64,000 nucleotides of DNA from Mycobacterium heidelbergense (GTDB taxonomy: Bacteria > Actinomycetota > Actinomycetes > Mycobacteriales > Mycobacteriaceae), in NCBI RefSeq assembly GCF_010730745.1, contig NZ_AP022615.1, positions 62,001 to 126,000 of the forward strand, read 5' to 3'. The notes under the pieces are model-generated. The model saw only the letters and a list, made by a program, of their open reading frames with translations. It had not been told where the DNA came from and did no database searches. Positions 8,890 to 17,064 of this stretch are shown one piece after another; position 1 is the first letter of the stretch, and each line of letters starts with the position of its first letter. Both the position numbers and the translations under genes were made by a program.

Positions 8890-9708
8890 ATGACTCTCGA
8901 CACCACCGTCCGCGACGACCTCGCGGCCACGCACCGAACGATGTGGGCGCTGGGTGACTACGCCCTGATGGCCGAGGAGGTGATGGCCCCGCTGGGCCCG
9001 GTCCTGGTCGCCGCCACGGGCATCGCGCCGGGCGCCCGGGTGCTCGACGTCGCCGCCGGCTCGGGCAACATCTCGCTTCCCGCCGCCAGGGCGGGCGCCG
9101 CCGTCGTCTCCACCGACCTCACGCCCGAGCTCCTGCGGCGGTCCCAAGCCAGGGCCGCGGTGCAGGGGTTGACGCTCGACTACCGGGAAGCCAATGCGCA
9201 CGCGCTGCCATTTGGCGACGGCGAATTCGACACGGTGGTGTCGGCGATCGGCGTGCAGTTCGCGCCGGACCACCGGCGCGCCGCCGACGAACTGGTCCGC
9301 GTCTGCCGGCCGGGCGGGATGATCGGTGTGATCAGCTGGACCCCGGAGGGGTTTTTCGGCCGGATGCTGACCACCATCAGGCCGTACCGGCCGAGCCTGT
9401 CGCCGGCGGTGCCCCCGGCGGCGTTGTGGGGGCGCGAAGGCTATGTCGCCGCGCTGCTGGGCGATCGCGTGGGCCGGGTCACGACGGTGCGGGCCGATTT
9501 GGAGGTCACCCGGTTCGACAGCGCCGAGGCGGTGCACGGCTACTTCAAGACCCACTACGGCCCGACGATCGAGGCCTACGCGAACATCGGCCACAACCGG
9601 GTGCTGGCCGACGAGCTCGATGCCCAGCTCGTCGAACTCGCGCGGCACTACCTGGCCGGCGGCGCGATGCGCTGGGAGTACCTGTTGCTCACCGCCGAAA
9701 AGCTGTGA
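8890..9708 (+). CDS. SAM-dependent methyltransferase (Rv1405c-like)
   Basis: A 272-residue class I methyltransferase of the UbiE/small-molecule type. SAM-binding motif I is VLDVAAGSGNISLPAA near residue 55. The acidic residue after strand 2 is in STDLTPELL, and VVSAIGVQFAPDHRRAADEL is the motif IV region. The ATG at 8890 is preceded by GAGGAGG, a good Shine-Dalgarno. It resembles Rv1405c, one of two methyltransferases reported in the M. tuberculosis complex to be controlled by the MarR protein Rv1404. The marR homologue is convergent, 12 bases away. The substrate is unknown. Confidence 0.88.
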   Translation: MTLDTTVRDDLAATHRTMWALGDYALMAEEVMAPLGPVLVAATGIAPGARVLDVAAGSGNISLPAARAGAAVVSTDLTPELLRRSQARAAVQGLTLDYREANAHALPFGDGEFDTVVSAIGVQFAPDHRRAADELVRVCRPGGMIGVISWTPEGFFGRMLTTIRPYRPSLSPAVPPAALWGREGYVAALLGDRVGRVTTVRADLEVTRFDSAEAVHGYFKTHYGPTIEAYANIGHNRVLADELDAQLVELARHYLAGGAMRWEYLLLTAEKL

Positions 9709-9720
9709 AAACGGGCCGGG

Positions 9721-10209
9721 CTACAGGTCCATGTCGACGTCGAGGTGGACGTCGGGCTCGCCGCCGGCGGCGGTGAAGGCCGTCAGCGCCCGCACCAGCC
9801 CGTGGCGCTCCGGCGCCGGCATCTTCTCCACGATGGCGGCGAGCTCGGCGCGCCGGTGCGCGGTGACCCGGCGGACGACCTCGCGCCCGCGCTTGGTCAG
9901 CTCGGCGAGCAGCTCGCGCCGGGAGGTCGGGTGCGGCAGGCGGTCGATCAGCCCGGCGGCGACGAGCCGGTCGACCATCCGGCCGGTGGCCGACGGTTGC
10001 ACGCCCAGCAGGCCGGCCAGCGTGGCGAGGTTGACCGGGCCCCGGTTGGACAAAATCACCAGGGTGCGGAACTGCGGGATGGTGATGGTGTCGTCGACCT
10101 GCCCGATCGAGCGGGCCGAGATGGCCACCAGCAGCCGGGAAGCCGTCAGCAACGCATCGGTGATCACATCGAGTGACTCGTCAGCCGTCGTCGCGTTGTC
10201 CGCCGCCAT
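9721..10209 (-). CDS. MarR-family transcriptional regulator (Rv1404-like)
   Basis: A 162-residue winged helix-turn-helix regulator. The recognition region is GLLGVQPSATGRMVDRLVAAG, and the wing is PTSRRELLAELTKRG. Dimerisation helices lie at both ends. By homology to Rv1404 it should repress the adjacent methyltransferase and itself. Two near-identical candidate operators (8766-8780 and 10300-10314) support this. A GGAGGAGGGG Shine-Dalgarno precedes the ATG, so its transcript is leadered. Only one methyltransferase accompanies it here, whereas M. tuberculosis has one on each side. Confidence 0.9.
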   Translation of the reverse strand: MAADNATTADESLDVITDALLTASRLLVAISARSIGQVDDTITIPQFRTLVILSNRGPVNLATLAGLLGVQPSATGRMVDRLVAAGLIDRLPHPTSRRELLAELTKRGREVVRRVTAHRRAELAAIVEKMPAPERHGLVRALTAFTAAGGEPDVHLDVDMDL

Positions 10210-10299
10210 CGCGCCCCTCCTCCGAGCCTTTTCCGGGCCACCAGCAAAGAGTTGAAAGTGTAACAGCCTTCCAATATCGAAGTCAGAGACTGTTTCTCA

Positions 10300-10314
10300 C
10301 GCATACTATCGCCG
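10300..10314 (+). promoter_or_regulatory. Candidate operator of the MarR regulator, copy 2
   Basis: CGCATACTATCGCCG, 91 bases upstream of the marR start and read on the opposite strand relative to that gene. It matches copy 1 at 13 of 15 positions. Autoregulation is the likely role, by analogy with other MarR genes. Confidence 0.42.
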
Positions 10315-10338
10315 CCAGTCAGATTCGGTCCGGCGCGG

Positions 10339-12357
10339 CTATCCGATGTGCAGCGGGTCGATCTGCACCCTGACCGGCTCGTGGGCCTGCCGCGCGCTGA
10401 GCACGCCGACCCCGCGCCGCAGGCTCGCGGCCAGCGCCAGGCCCTGCTCGCGGCGAACACGGACCAGCATCCTGGTCACCGGCGCGCCGGCGGGGGTGCC
10501 CGCCGGTCGGCGCACGCCCGGCGGCAGGTCCACCGGGCCGAGCAGGTCGGCCCCCTCGGGCAGCCGGGCCTCGTCGAGCAGGGCGGCGACGGCGCCGGCC
10601 GTCCCGTCGAGGGCGGCCATGTGCACGCTGGGCGGCAGGCCGACCTCGGCGCGGGCCGTCAGTTCGGCCTCCGCGTGCCCCACCGGATCCCAGCGGATCA
10701 GCGATTGCACTGTGGGGATGGACGATTCGGCGACCACCAGCACCACGCCGCCGTCGCCGCGGGCACGCACCAGCGCGGCGGCGGTCATCCAGCGCCACAG
10801 GGCGTCCTCGGCCGCGCGCAGGTCCTGCCGGCCCAGCAGCGCCCAGGTGTCCAGCAGTAGCGCCGCCCCGTACCCGCCCGGGGCGTGGGGCTCGGCGCCC
10901 GGGGTGGCCACCACCAGGGCCGGGCGGGCCGCGACCTCCGCCACGATGGCGTCGCCCGCCGAGGTGACGACCGGCGTGCCGGCGAACGCGCGGCCCAGCT
11001 CCTCGGCCGTGCGCCGGGCCCCCACGACCACCGCGCGCACCGCGTCCGACCCGCACCGCGCGCACCGCCGGATCGGGTCGACGCGGCCGCACCAGCGGCA
11101 GACCAGGGCCGGCCCGCTCTCCTGCGGCGACCCGGCCAGCGACAAGGGGCCCGTGCAGTGCCGGCATCGGGCGATGGCGCGGCAGCGCCCGCACGCCAGC
11201 GAAGGGACATACCCGCGCCGCGGCACCTGCACCAGCACCGGCGCGCCGGCCTGCAGCGACGAGCGGGCGGCGCGCAGGGCGATGGACGGGATGCGCGCGG
11301 TGCGCGCCGCGGGGTCGCGTTCGTCGGCGTAGCCGCTGTCGTCCAGGGCGATCACCCGCGGGGTGCGGGCCCGCACCACCGGCCGGGCCGCGACGATGTC
11401 GTGCGCCCATCCGCTGCGCACCAGGGCGTGGGCCTCGGCGGTCCGGGCGTAGCCGCCGATCAGCGCCGCGCACCGGGCCTGGTGCGCGCGCAGCATCGCC
11501 ACCTCCCGGGCGTGCGGGTACGGCGCCCGCGGCTCGGCCAGGGTGTCGTCGGCGTCGGCCCACACCATGACCAGGCCCAGGTCGCTCAGCGGCGCGAACA
11601 CCGCGCTGCGGGTGCCGATCACCAGCCGCGCGCCGCCGCGCAGCGCGGCGAGCCACCGCCGGTAGCGGGCCGCCGGGCCCAGGCCCGCGGACAGCGCCGC
11701 CACGCATCCCTCGTCGATCCGGGTCGTCGCGGCCGCCCACAGCGCGTCCAGGTCGCGCTGGTCGGGCACGATCGCCAGGACCGCCCGCCCCGCCCGAATG
11801 GTTTGCGCCGCGGCCTCGGCGAAGCGGTCCGCCCAGGACTCGCCCGGCAGCGCCTGCCAGACGGCGCGGGCGGCGCGGGACTCGGCCAGCGCGGCCAGGA
11901 ACTGCGCGCCGCGGCCGTACGGTTCCCAGCCCGCCGGGTCGACGGGCGCGGGGACGGACGGCGGGGTTGTCGGCGCCGGTTCCCGCTCCACCCTGGCGTG
12001 GCGGGCCGGGACCGCCAGCCGCAGCACGTCGGGCCGCGTCCCCGCGTAACGGGCCGCCACCGCGTCGACCAATCGGCGGATTTCCGGCGTCAGCACCGGT
12101 TCGGGCGACACCACGCGGTCGAGCCACCCGAGCTTGCCGGTGTGGTCGGTGTCGTTGCGGCGCTCCAGCACGAACCCGTCGACCAGGCGGCCGTGGAACC
12201 GCACCCGCACCCGCACCCCGGGCTGGGCATCGTCGGACTGCTCGGCCGACACCAGGTAGTCGAACTCGCGGTCCAGGTGCGGCACCGACAGCATGGGCAG
12301 CACCCGCGCGATCGGTTCCACCTCGACCGGGGTGCGCATCCTTCCCGCCCGGGGCAA
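10339..12357 (-). CDS. priA: Primosomal protein N' (PriA), actinobacterial helicase-deficient type
   Basis: Replication-restart protein, 672 residues. The N-terminal 3'-DNA-binding domain (VLPMLSVPHLDREFDYLV) and the eight-cysteine zinc region between about residues 385 and 435 (CGRCRAIARCRHC, CRWCGR, CARCG) are present. The ATPase motifs are not: where E. coli PriA has a GSGKT Walker A loop this protein reads ALPGESWADRF, and the DEEH box is replaced by WADADDTL. This is the known actinobacterial form, thought to lack helicase activity. A TTG at 12357 with an upstream GAAGG is used as start; an ATG at 12339 is the alternative. Confidence 0.92.
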   Translation of the reverse strand: MPRAGRMRTPVEVEPIARVLPMLSVPHLDREFDYLVSAEQSDDAQPGVRVRVRFHGRLVDGFVLERRNDTDHTGKLGWLDRVVSPEPVLTPEIRRLVDAVAARYAGTRPDVLRLAVPARHARVEREPAPTTPPSVPAPVDPAGWEPYGRGAQFLAALAESRAARAVWQALPGESWADRFAEAAAQTIRAGRAVLAIVPDQRDLDALWAAATTRIDEGCVAALSAGLGPAARYRRWLAALRGGARLVIGTRSAVFAPLSDLGLVMVWADADDTLAEPRAPYPHAREVAMLRAHQARCAALIGGYARTAEAHALVRSGWAHDIVAARPVVRARTPRVIALDDSGYADERDPAARTARIPSIALRAARSSLQAGAPVLVQVPRRGYVPSLACGRCRAIARCRHCTGPLSLAGSPQESGPALVCRWCGRVDPIRRCARCGSDAVRAVVVGARRTAEELGRAFAGTPVVTSAGDAIVAEVAARPALVVATPGAEPHAPGGYGAALLLDTWALLGRQDLRAAEDALWRWMTAAALVRARGDGGVVLVVAESSIPTVQSLIRWDPVGHAEAELTARAEVGLPPSVHMAALDGTAGAVAALLDEARLPEGADLLGPVDLPPGVRRPAGTPAGAPVTRMLVRVRREQGLALAASLRRGVGVLSARQAHEPVRVQIDPLHIG

Positions 12358-12360
12358 CGC

Positions 12361-13113
12361 CTAGCCTTCGTCGGCCTCGGGCTCGTAGTCGGCCTCGTAG
12401 TCGGGCTCGTAGCCGGCGTCCTCGCGACCGAAGAAGAACCCGGCCGTGATCAGGATCTGGGCCGCGGCGTACAGCCACCAGATCGGGACCGCCAGCGCGT
12501 CGTTGTACAGGACGAACCGGCCGATGGCGATCATCGCATCGGACACCCCGAAACACACCGCCCCCACCGCGGTCCAGATGGTCGGCAGTTCCGCCAGCAG
12601 GGCCACGCACACCATCGCGGTCAGCACGATCACGTAGGCCGTCACCGGAATCGTCAGCTTGTCACGGCCCAGGTGCGGCCAGAACCATGCCAGCAACGAC
12701 ACGGACACGAGGCACACCAGGACGATGGCGGCCAGCCGCACCCGCGACGACCGGGCCAGGGGAAGCAGCGCGGCCACGAAGCACAAGTGCGCCAACAGGA
12801 ATGCCGCCAACCCGAAGCCGAACGACAGCGTCCACCACGGGATCGCCAACAGCCAGTCGCCGACGGCCGACAACGCCAGCGCCGGCATCAGCCAGCGCCG
12901 CTCCCGGACGATGGGGTGCGCCACCGCGGCGACGGTCAGCAATATCGCCATCGATGCCTTGAACGGGGGCTGCAGGACCCAGTGTCCGGTCAACTCCGCT
13001 CCCGGCGCGGAGCGCAACGCGAGCACGGTCAGGTAGACGCCGTAGCCGAGGCCCGCCCAGCCGGCCATCACCCAGGCGCCGGACACCAGGCGAGGTGCGT
13101 ACGGTACTTCCAT
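12361..13113 (-). CDS. YhhN/TMEM86-family integral membrane protein (lysoplasmalogenase-like)
   Basis: A 250-residue polytopic protein (Rv1401-like) with about eight hydrophobic helices. It has the YhhN-family signatures AVGDWLLAIP, FLLAHLCFVAALL and FGVSDAMIAI, with conserved Asp residues inside membrane segments. Animal family members hydrolyse lysoplasmalogen; whether the bacterial ones do is unproven. The C-terminus is an acidic tail with repeated YEPDYEADYEPEA. The start is uncertain: its ATG overlaps the divergent lipI ATG within the tetramer CATG, and it has no clear Shine-Dalgarno or TANNNT signal, so a start further inside is possible. The stop lies four bases before priA. Confidence 0.82.
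   Translation of the reverse strand: MEVPYAPRLVSGAWVMAGWAGLGYGVYLTVLALRSAPGAELTGHWVLQPPFKASMAILLTVAAVAHPIVRERRWLMPALALSAVGDWLLAIPWWTLSFGFGLAAFLLAHLCFVAALLPLARSSRVRLAAIVLVCLVSVSLLAWFWPHLGRDKLTIPVTAYVIVLTAMVCVALLAELPTIWTAVGAVCFGVSDAMIAIGRFVLYNDALAVPIWWLYAAAQILITAGFFFGREDAGYEPDYEADYEPEADEG
13100..13105 (+). promoter_or_regulatory. -10 hexamer (TACGGT) of lipI, leaderless type
   Basis: TACGGT lies six bases before the lipI ATG at 13112, inside the 5' end of the opposing membrane-protein gene. Confidence 0.45.
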
Positions 13114-14095
13114 GCCCAGCTTGGACAGCACACCCGACGAGAAACCCGGTATCGACCCCATCCTGCAGAAGGTACTGGATGTGGTTCCATTCCGGCTAAC
13201 AACCGACGATGGTGTCGACGCCGCGCGGCAGCGGCTCCGCGACCTGCCGCGCCGCCCGCTGCACCCCGAGCTGCGCGTCGAGGACCGGGCCATCCCCGGC
13301 CCCGAGGGCCCCCTCGGCATCCGGATCTATTGGCCGCCAACCGATCCCGCGGCCGGCGGAACCCCCGTCGTGCTGTACTTCCACGGCGGCGGGTTCGTCG
13401 TGGGCGACCTCGACACCCACGACGGCACGGCCCGCCAGCACGCGGTGGGCGCCCACGCGATCGTGGTCTCCGTCGACTACCGGTTGGCGCCCGAGCACCC
13501 CTACCCCGCCGCGGTCGAAGACGCCTGGGCGGCAACGCTCTGGGTCGCCGAGCACGGGCCCGCGATCGGCGCCGTGACCGACGGGGGGACCACGCGGATG
13601 GCCGTCGCCGGGGATTCGGCCGGCGGGACCATCGCCGCGGTGACCGCACAGCGCGCCCGCGACAACGCCGATCGGGGCGGCCCGGAGCTGGTGTTTCAGC
13701 TGCTGTGGTACCCGTCCACGCAGTGGGATCCGTCGCTGCCGTCGTTCACCGACAACGCCACCGCGCCGATCCTCGACGCCAGGGCCATCACCGCGTTCTC
13801 CCGTTGGTACGCGGGCGAAGTCGACCTGGCCGACCCGCCGCCGGGCATGGCGCCGGGACGGGCGAAGAACCTGGCCGACCTGCCGCCGGCCTACATCGGC
13901 GTCGCCGGGCACGACCCGCTGCGCGACGACGGCATCAGGTACGGCGAGCTGCTGGCGGCCGCCGGCGTCGCCGTCGAGGTGCACAACGCCGAGACGATGG
14001 TGCACGGCTACCTCGGCTATGCGGGCGTGGTCCCCGCCGCCACCGCCGGGATGGAGCGGGGCCTGGCGGCACTGCGGGCGGCGCTGCACCCGTAA
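13112..14095 (+). CDS. lipI: Carboxylesterase/lipase LipI (hormone-sensitive-lipase family)
   Basis: A 327-residue alpha/beta hydrolase of the HSL family. The oxyanion motif is YFHGGGFVVGD near residue 92. The nucleophile is in VAGDSAGG, and the probable acid and base residues are in HDPLRDDG and MVHGYLG. It begins MPSLDSTPDEKPGIDPIL, almost as in M. tuberculosis LipI (Rv1400c). Expected activity is hydrolysis of short- to medium-chain esters. M. tuberculosis has lipH next to lipI, but only one lipase gene is present here. Confidence 0.92.
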   Translation: MPSLDSTPDEKPGIDPILQKVLDVVPFRLTTDDGVDAARQRLRDLPRRPLHPELRVEDRAIPGPEGPLGIRIYWPPTDPAAGGTPVVLYFHGGGFVVGDLDTHDGTARQHAVGAHAIVVSVDYRLAPEHPYPAAVEDAWAATLWVAEHGPAIGAVTDGGTTRMAVAGDSAGGTIAAVTAQRARDNADRGGPELVFQLLWYPSTQWDPSLPSFTDNATAPILDARAITAFSRWYAGEVDLADPPPGMAPGRAKNLADLPPAYIGVAGHDPLRDDGIRYGELLAAAGVAVEVHNAETMVHGYLGYAGVVPAATAGMERGLAALRAALHP

Positions 14096-14152
14096 GATTT
14101 TCTGCGGCAAGGGCTTTCACCGCGGTCGGTGCGGCGGCTCGGCGTGGTCGGG

Positions 14153-14158
14153 TACACT
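14153..14158 (+). promoter_or_regulatory. Possible -10 hexamer (TACACT) of the monooxygenase gene
   Basis: TACACT lies ten bases before the ATG at 14169. The fit to TANNNT is good but the gap is longer than at the other leaderless candidates here. Confidence 0.3.
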
Positions 14159-14168
14159 GGGTGGCTCA

Positions 14169-15680
14169 ATGTGGGACATCACCGACCGCCGCCGCGAATT
14201 CGTCACGCCCGACTATCACACCCTGATCGTCGGCGCCGGATTCTCCGGCATCGGCGCCGCCATCAAGCTGGACGGGGCGGGGCTCTCCGATTACCTGCTG
14301 GTCGAGGCCGGCGACGGCGTCGGGGGGACGTGGCACTGGAACACCTATCCCGGTATCGCCGTGGACATTCCGTCGTTCTCCTATCAGTTCTCCTTCGAGC
14401 AGAGCCCGCACTGGTCGCGGACCTACGCGCCGGGCCGCGAGCTGAAGGCCTACGCCGAGCACTGCGTCGACAAATACGGCATCCGGTCGCGGATCCGGTT
14501 CAACACCAAGGTCGTATCCGCCGACTTCGACGACGAGCGATCGTTGTGGCGGGTGCAGACGGATCCCGGCGGCGTACTCACGGCGAGATTCCTGATCGGC
14601 GCCAGCGGCGTGCTCACCGTGCCGAACCTGCCCGACATCGACGGCGTGGACTCCTTCGCCGGCGTCACCATGCACACCGCGCGGTGGGATCACGGCCAGG
14701 ACCTGACCGGCAAGCGCGTCGGGATCATCGGCACCGGCGCCTCGGCCGTGCAGGTCATCCCGGAAATTGCGCCAATCGTCAAGCGGCTGACCGTGTTTCA
14801 GCGCACCCCGATCTGGTGCTTCCCCAAGTTGGACGTCCCGCTGCCCGCGCCGGCCCGCTGGGCGATGCGCGTCCCCGGCGGCAAACTCGGCCAGCGGCTG
14901 CTCAGCCAGGCCTTCGTCGAGCTGACCTTCCCGATCTCGGCGCACTACTTCACGAAGTTCCCGCTCGCCCGGCGGATGGAGTCGGCCGGGCTCGCCTATC
15001 TGCGCCAACAGGTCCACGACCCGGCGGTGCGCGAGCGGCTCACCCCGCGCTACGCCGTCGGCTGCAAGCGGCCCGGCTTCCACAACGGCTACCTGGCCGC
15101 CTTCAACCGCGACAACGTCAGGCTGGTTACCGAGCCGATCGACACGATCACGCCCACGGCGGTGGCCACCAGGGACGGCGAGGCCCACGAGATCGACGCG
15201 CTGGTGCTGGCCACCGGCTTCAAGGTGATGGACACCGATCACGTCCCCACCTTTGCGGTCACCGGCAGTGGCGGCAGGTCCTTGAGCCGGTTCTGGGACG
15301 AGCACCGCCTGCAGGCCTACGAGGGCGTCAGCGTTCCCGGCTTCCCGAACATGTTCACCGTGTTCGGCCCGTACGGCTACGTCGGCTCCTCGTATTTCGC
15401 GCTCATCGAGACCCAGGCCCACCACATCGTCCGGTGCCTGACGCGGGCCCGGCGGACCTCCGCGACCCGCGTCGAGGTCACCGAGGAGGCCAACGGCCGG
15501 TACTTCGCCGAGATGATGCGCAAGCGGCACCGGCAGGTGTTCTGGCAGGACAGCTGCCGGCTGGCCAACAGCTACTACTTCGACAAGAACGGCGACGTGC
15601 CGCTGCGCCCCACCACCACGGTCGAGGCCTACTGGCGCAGCCGGCGGTTCGACCTCGACGACTACCGGTTCACCACGTAG
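14169..15680 (+). CDS. Flavin-containing Baeyer-Villiger-type monooxygenase (Rv1393c-like)
   Basis: A 503-residue NADPH- and FAD-dependent monooxygenase. The FAD loop is GAGFSGIGAA near residue 21 and the NADPH loop is IGTGASAVQ. Between them the diagnostic Baeyer-Villiger motif FxGxxxHTxxW is intact as FAGVTMHTARWDH (about residues 163-175). It is close to Rv1393c and in the same family as EthA, the ethionamide activator. Likely substrates are ketones or thio compounds, but none can be assigned. It converges on metK; a long hairpin (15682-15741) separates them. Confidence 0.9.
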   Translation: MWDITDRRREFVTPDYHTLIVGAGFSGIGAAIKLDGAGLSDYLLVEAGDGVGGTWHWNTYPGIAVDIPSFSYQFSFEQSPHWSRTYAPGRELKAYAEHCVDKYGIRSRIRFNTKVVSADFDDERSLWRVQTDPGGVLTARFLIGASGVLTVPNLPDIDGVDSFAGVTMHTARWDHGQDLTGKRVGIIGTGASAVQVIPEIAPIVKRLTVFQRTPIWCFPKLDVPLPAPARWAMRVPGGKLGQRLLSQAFVELTFPISAHYFTKFPLARRMESAGLAYLRQQVHDPAVRERLTPRYAVGCKRPGFHNGYLAAFNRDNVRLVTEPIDTITPTAVATRDGEAHEIDALVLATGFKVMDTDHVPTFAVTGSGGRSLSRFWDEHRLQAYEGVSVPGFPNMFTVFGPYGYVGSSYFALIETQAHHIVRCLTRARRTSATRVEVTEEANGRYFAEMMRKRHRQVFWQDSCRLANSYYFDKNGDVPLRPTTTVEAYWRSRRFDLDDYRFTT

Positions 15681-15681
15681 C

Positions 15682-15741
15682 GCGAGCAGTCGCAGAATCG
15701 CACGCGCGGGGCCCGCGCAGTGCGATTCTGCGACTGCTCGC
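15682..15741. repeat. Perfect 22-bp inverted repeat, probable bidirectional terminator
   Basis: Arms GCGAGCAGTCGCAGAATCGCAC (15682-15703, 22 bases) and its exact reverse complement (15720-15741). The loop itself contains a GCGCGGG/CCCGCGC pair, so the extruded structure is nearly a continuous stem. It fills the gap between two convergent genes, as expected for a shared terminator, but there is no T-run. The length and perfection are unusual for a simple terminator. Confidence 0.75.
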
Positions 15742-15748
15742 CAAGGAA

Positions 15749-16960
15749 CTAGATCGCGCGCTTGAGCTCGTCGACCTTGTTGAGCTGCTCCCACGGCAGG
15801 TCGATGTCGGTGCGGCCGAAGTGCCCATAGGCGGCGGTCTGCGCGTAGATCGGGCGCAGCAGGTCCAGGTCGCGGATGATCGCGCCGGGCCGCAGGTCGA
15901 AGACCTCGGGGATGACCTTCTCGATCTTGACGGGGTCGACCGCCTCGGTGCCGAAGGTCTCGATGAACAGGCCGACGGGGGCGGCCTTGCCGATGGCGTA
16001 GGCGACCTGCACCTCGACCCGCTCCGCCAGGCCGGCCGCGACGATGTTCTTGGCCACCCAGCGCATCGCGTACGCCGCCGACCGGTCCACCTTGGACGGA
16101 TCCTTGCCGGAGAAGGCCCCGCCGCCGTGCCGGGCCCATCCGCCGTACGTGTCGACGATGATCTTGCGGCCGGTCAGTCCCGCGTCGCCCATCGGCCCGC
16201 CGAGGACGAACTTGCCGGTCGGGTTGATCAGCAACCGCGTCGACGAGGTGTCCAGCGTGTCGTGGGCCAGGTCGTCGAGCACGGTGTTGAGCACCTTCTC
16301 CCGGATGTCGGGCGTGAGCGTGTGCTCCAGGTCGACGTCGGCCGCGTGCTGGGTGGAGATGACCACGGTGTCGAGTGCGACCGGAACGTTGTCCTCGTAG
16401 GCGATGGTGACCTGCGTCTTGCCGTCCGGCCGCAGGTACGGCAGCACCCCGTTCTTGCGGACCTCGGTCAACCGCCGCGACAGGCGATGGGCCAGCGCGA
16501 TCGGCAGCGGCATCAGCTCCGGGGTGTCGTTGATCGCGTAGCCGAACATCAGGCCCTGGTCGCCGGCGCCCTGCGCGTCCAGCGGGTCCGCCGCGCCCTC
16601 GACGCGGGCCTCGTGGGCGGTGTCGACGCCCTGGGCGATGTCGGGCGACTGCGCGCCGATGCCGATGTTGACCCCGCACGACGCCCCGTCGAAGCCCTTC
16701 TCCGACGAGTCGTAGCCGATCTCCAGGATGCGCTCGCGCACGGTGTTGGTGATGTCGGCGAACGCCTCCTTCGCCGTCGTCGTCACCTCGCCCACCACGT
16801 GCACCTGGCCCGTGGTCACCAGCGTCTCGACCGCGACGCGCGAGCGGGGGTCCTGTGCCAGCAGCGCGTCGAGGACCGAGTCGCTGATCGCGTCGCAGAT
16901 CTTGTCGGGATGCCCCTCCGTCACCGACTCACTGGTAAACAGCCGACCCTTTTCGCTCAC
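15749..16960 (-). CDS. metK: S-adenosylmethionine synthetase
   Basis: Makes SAM from methionine and ATP. The 403-residue protein (the length of M. tuberculosis MetK) has GHPDKICDAISD near residue 15, the loop hexapeptide region GAGDQGLMFGYA, and the P-loop-like GGGAFSGKDPSKVDRSAAY. The start is the GTG of VSEKGRLFTSES, preceded by GGAAGG nine bases upstream; a TTG six codons earlier is unlikely. A TATACT promoter lies at 16994-16999. Confidence 0.97.
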   Translation of the reverse strand: MSEKGRLFTSESVTEGHPDKICDAISDSVLDALLAQDPRSRVAVETLVTTGQVHVVGEVTTTAKEAFADITNTVRERILEIGYDSSEKGFDGASCGVNIGIGAQSPDIAQGVDTAHEARVEGAADPLDAQGAGDQGLMFGYAINDTPELMPLPIALAHRLSRRLTEVRKNGVLPYLRPDGKTQVTIAYEDNVPVALDTVVISTQHAADVDLEHTLTPDIREKVLNTVLDDLAHDTLDTSSTRLLINPTGKFVLGGPMGDAGLTGRKIIVDTYGGWARHGGGAFSGKDPSKVDRSAAYAMRWVAKNIVAAGLAERVEVQVAYAIGKAAPVGLFIETFGTEAVDPVKIEKVIPEVFDLRPGAIIRDLDLLRPIYAQTAAYGHFGRTDIDLPWEQLNKVDELKRAI

Positions 16961-16993
16961 AGTCCCAATCCTTCCCAATAATTAGTTAGCCGA

Positions 16994-16999
16994 AGTATA
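16994..16999 (-). promoter_or_regulatory. -10 hexamer (TATACT) of metK
   Basis: TATACT is a five-of-six match to the bacterial -10 consensus and lies 33 bases before the metK GTG, leaving room for the GGAAGG Shine-Dalgarno. The leader is too short for a SAM riboswitch. Confidence 0.55.
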
Positions 17000-17047
17000 T
17001 CCGCCGGCGTCATGCTCGTGCTCCAGGAGCCCCGCAGAACCGGGCCC

Positions 17048-17064
17048 GCGGATTCGCTATCCGC
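17048..17064 (-). terminator. Short hairpin at the coaBC stop
   Basis: GCGGAT/ATCCGC with a five-base loop overlaps the coaBC TAG. With no T-run it is at best a weak intrinsic terminator between coaBC and the metK promoter. Confidence 0.3.

Noticed and set aside
10885..14226. A very long plus-strand open frame (over 1,100 codons) across priA, the YhhN gene and lipI
   Set aside because: It is the complementary-strand shadow of well-recognised genes; its translation is Arg/Gly/His-rich low complexity with no family motif, as expected from high-GC antisense frames.
14169..15680. Assigning the Baeyer-Villiger-type enzyme as EthA itself
   Set aside because: The BVMO motif is intact, but the gene context (next to metK) matches Rv1393c, not the ethA-ethR locus.
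16961..17056. SAM riboswitch upstream of metK
   Set aside because: A TATACT promoter leaves a leader of only about 25-30 bases and no riboswitch core could fit.
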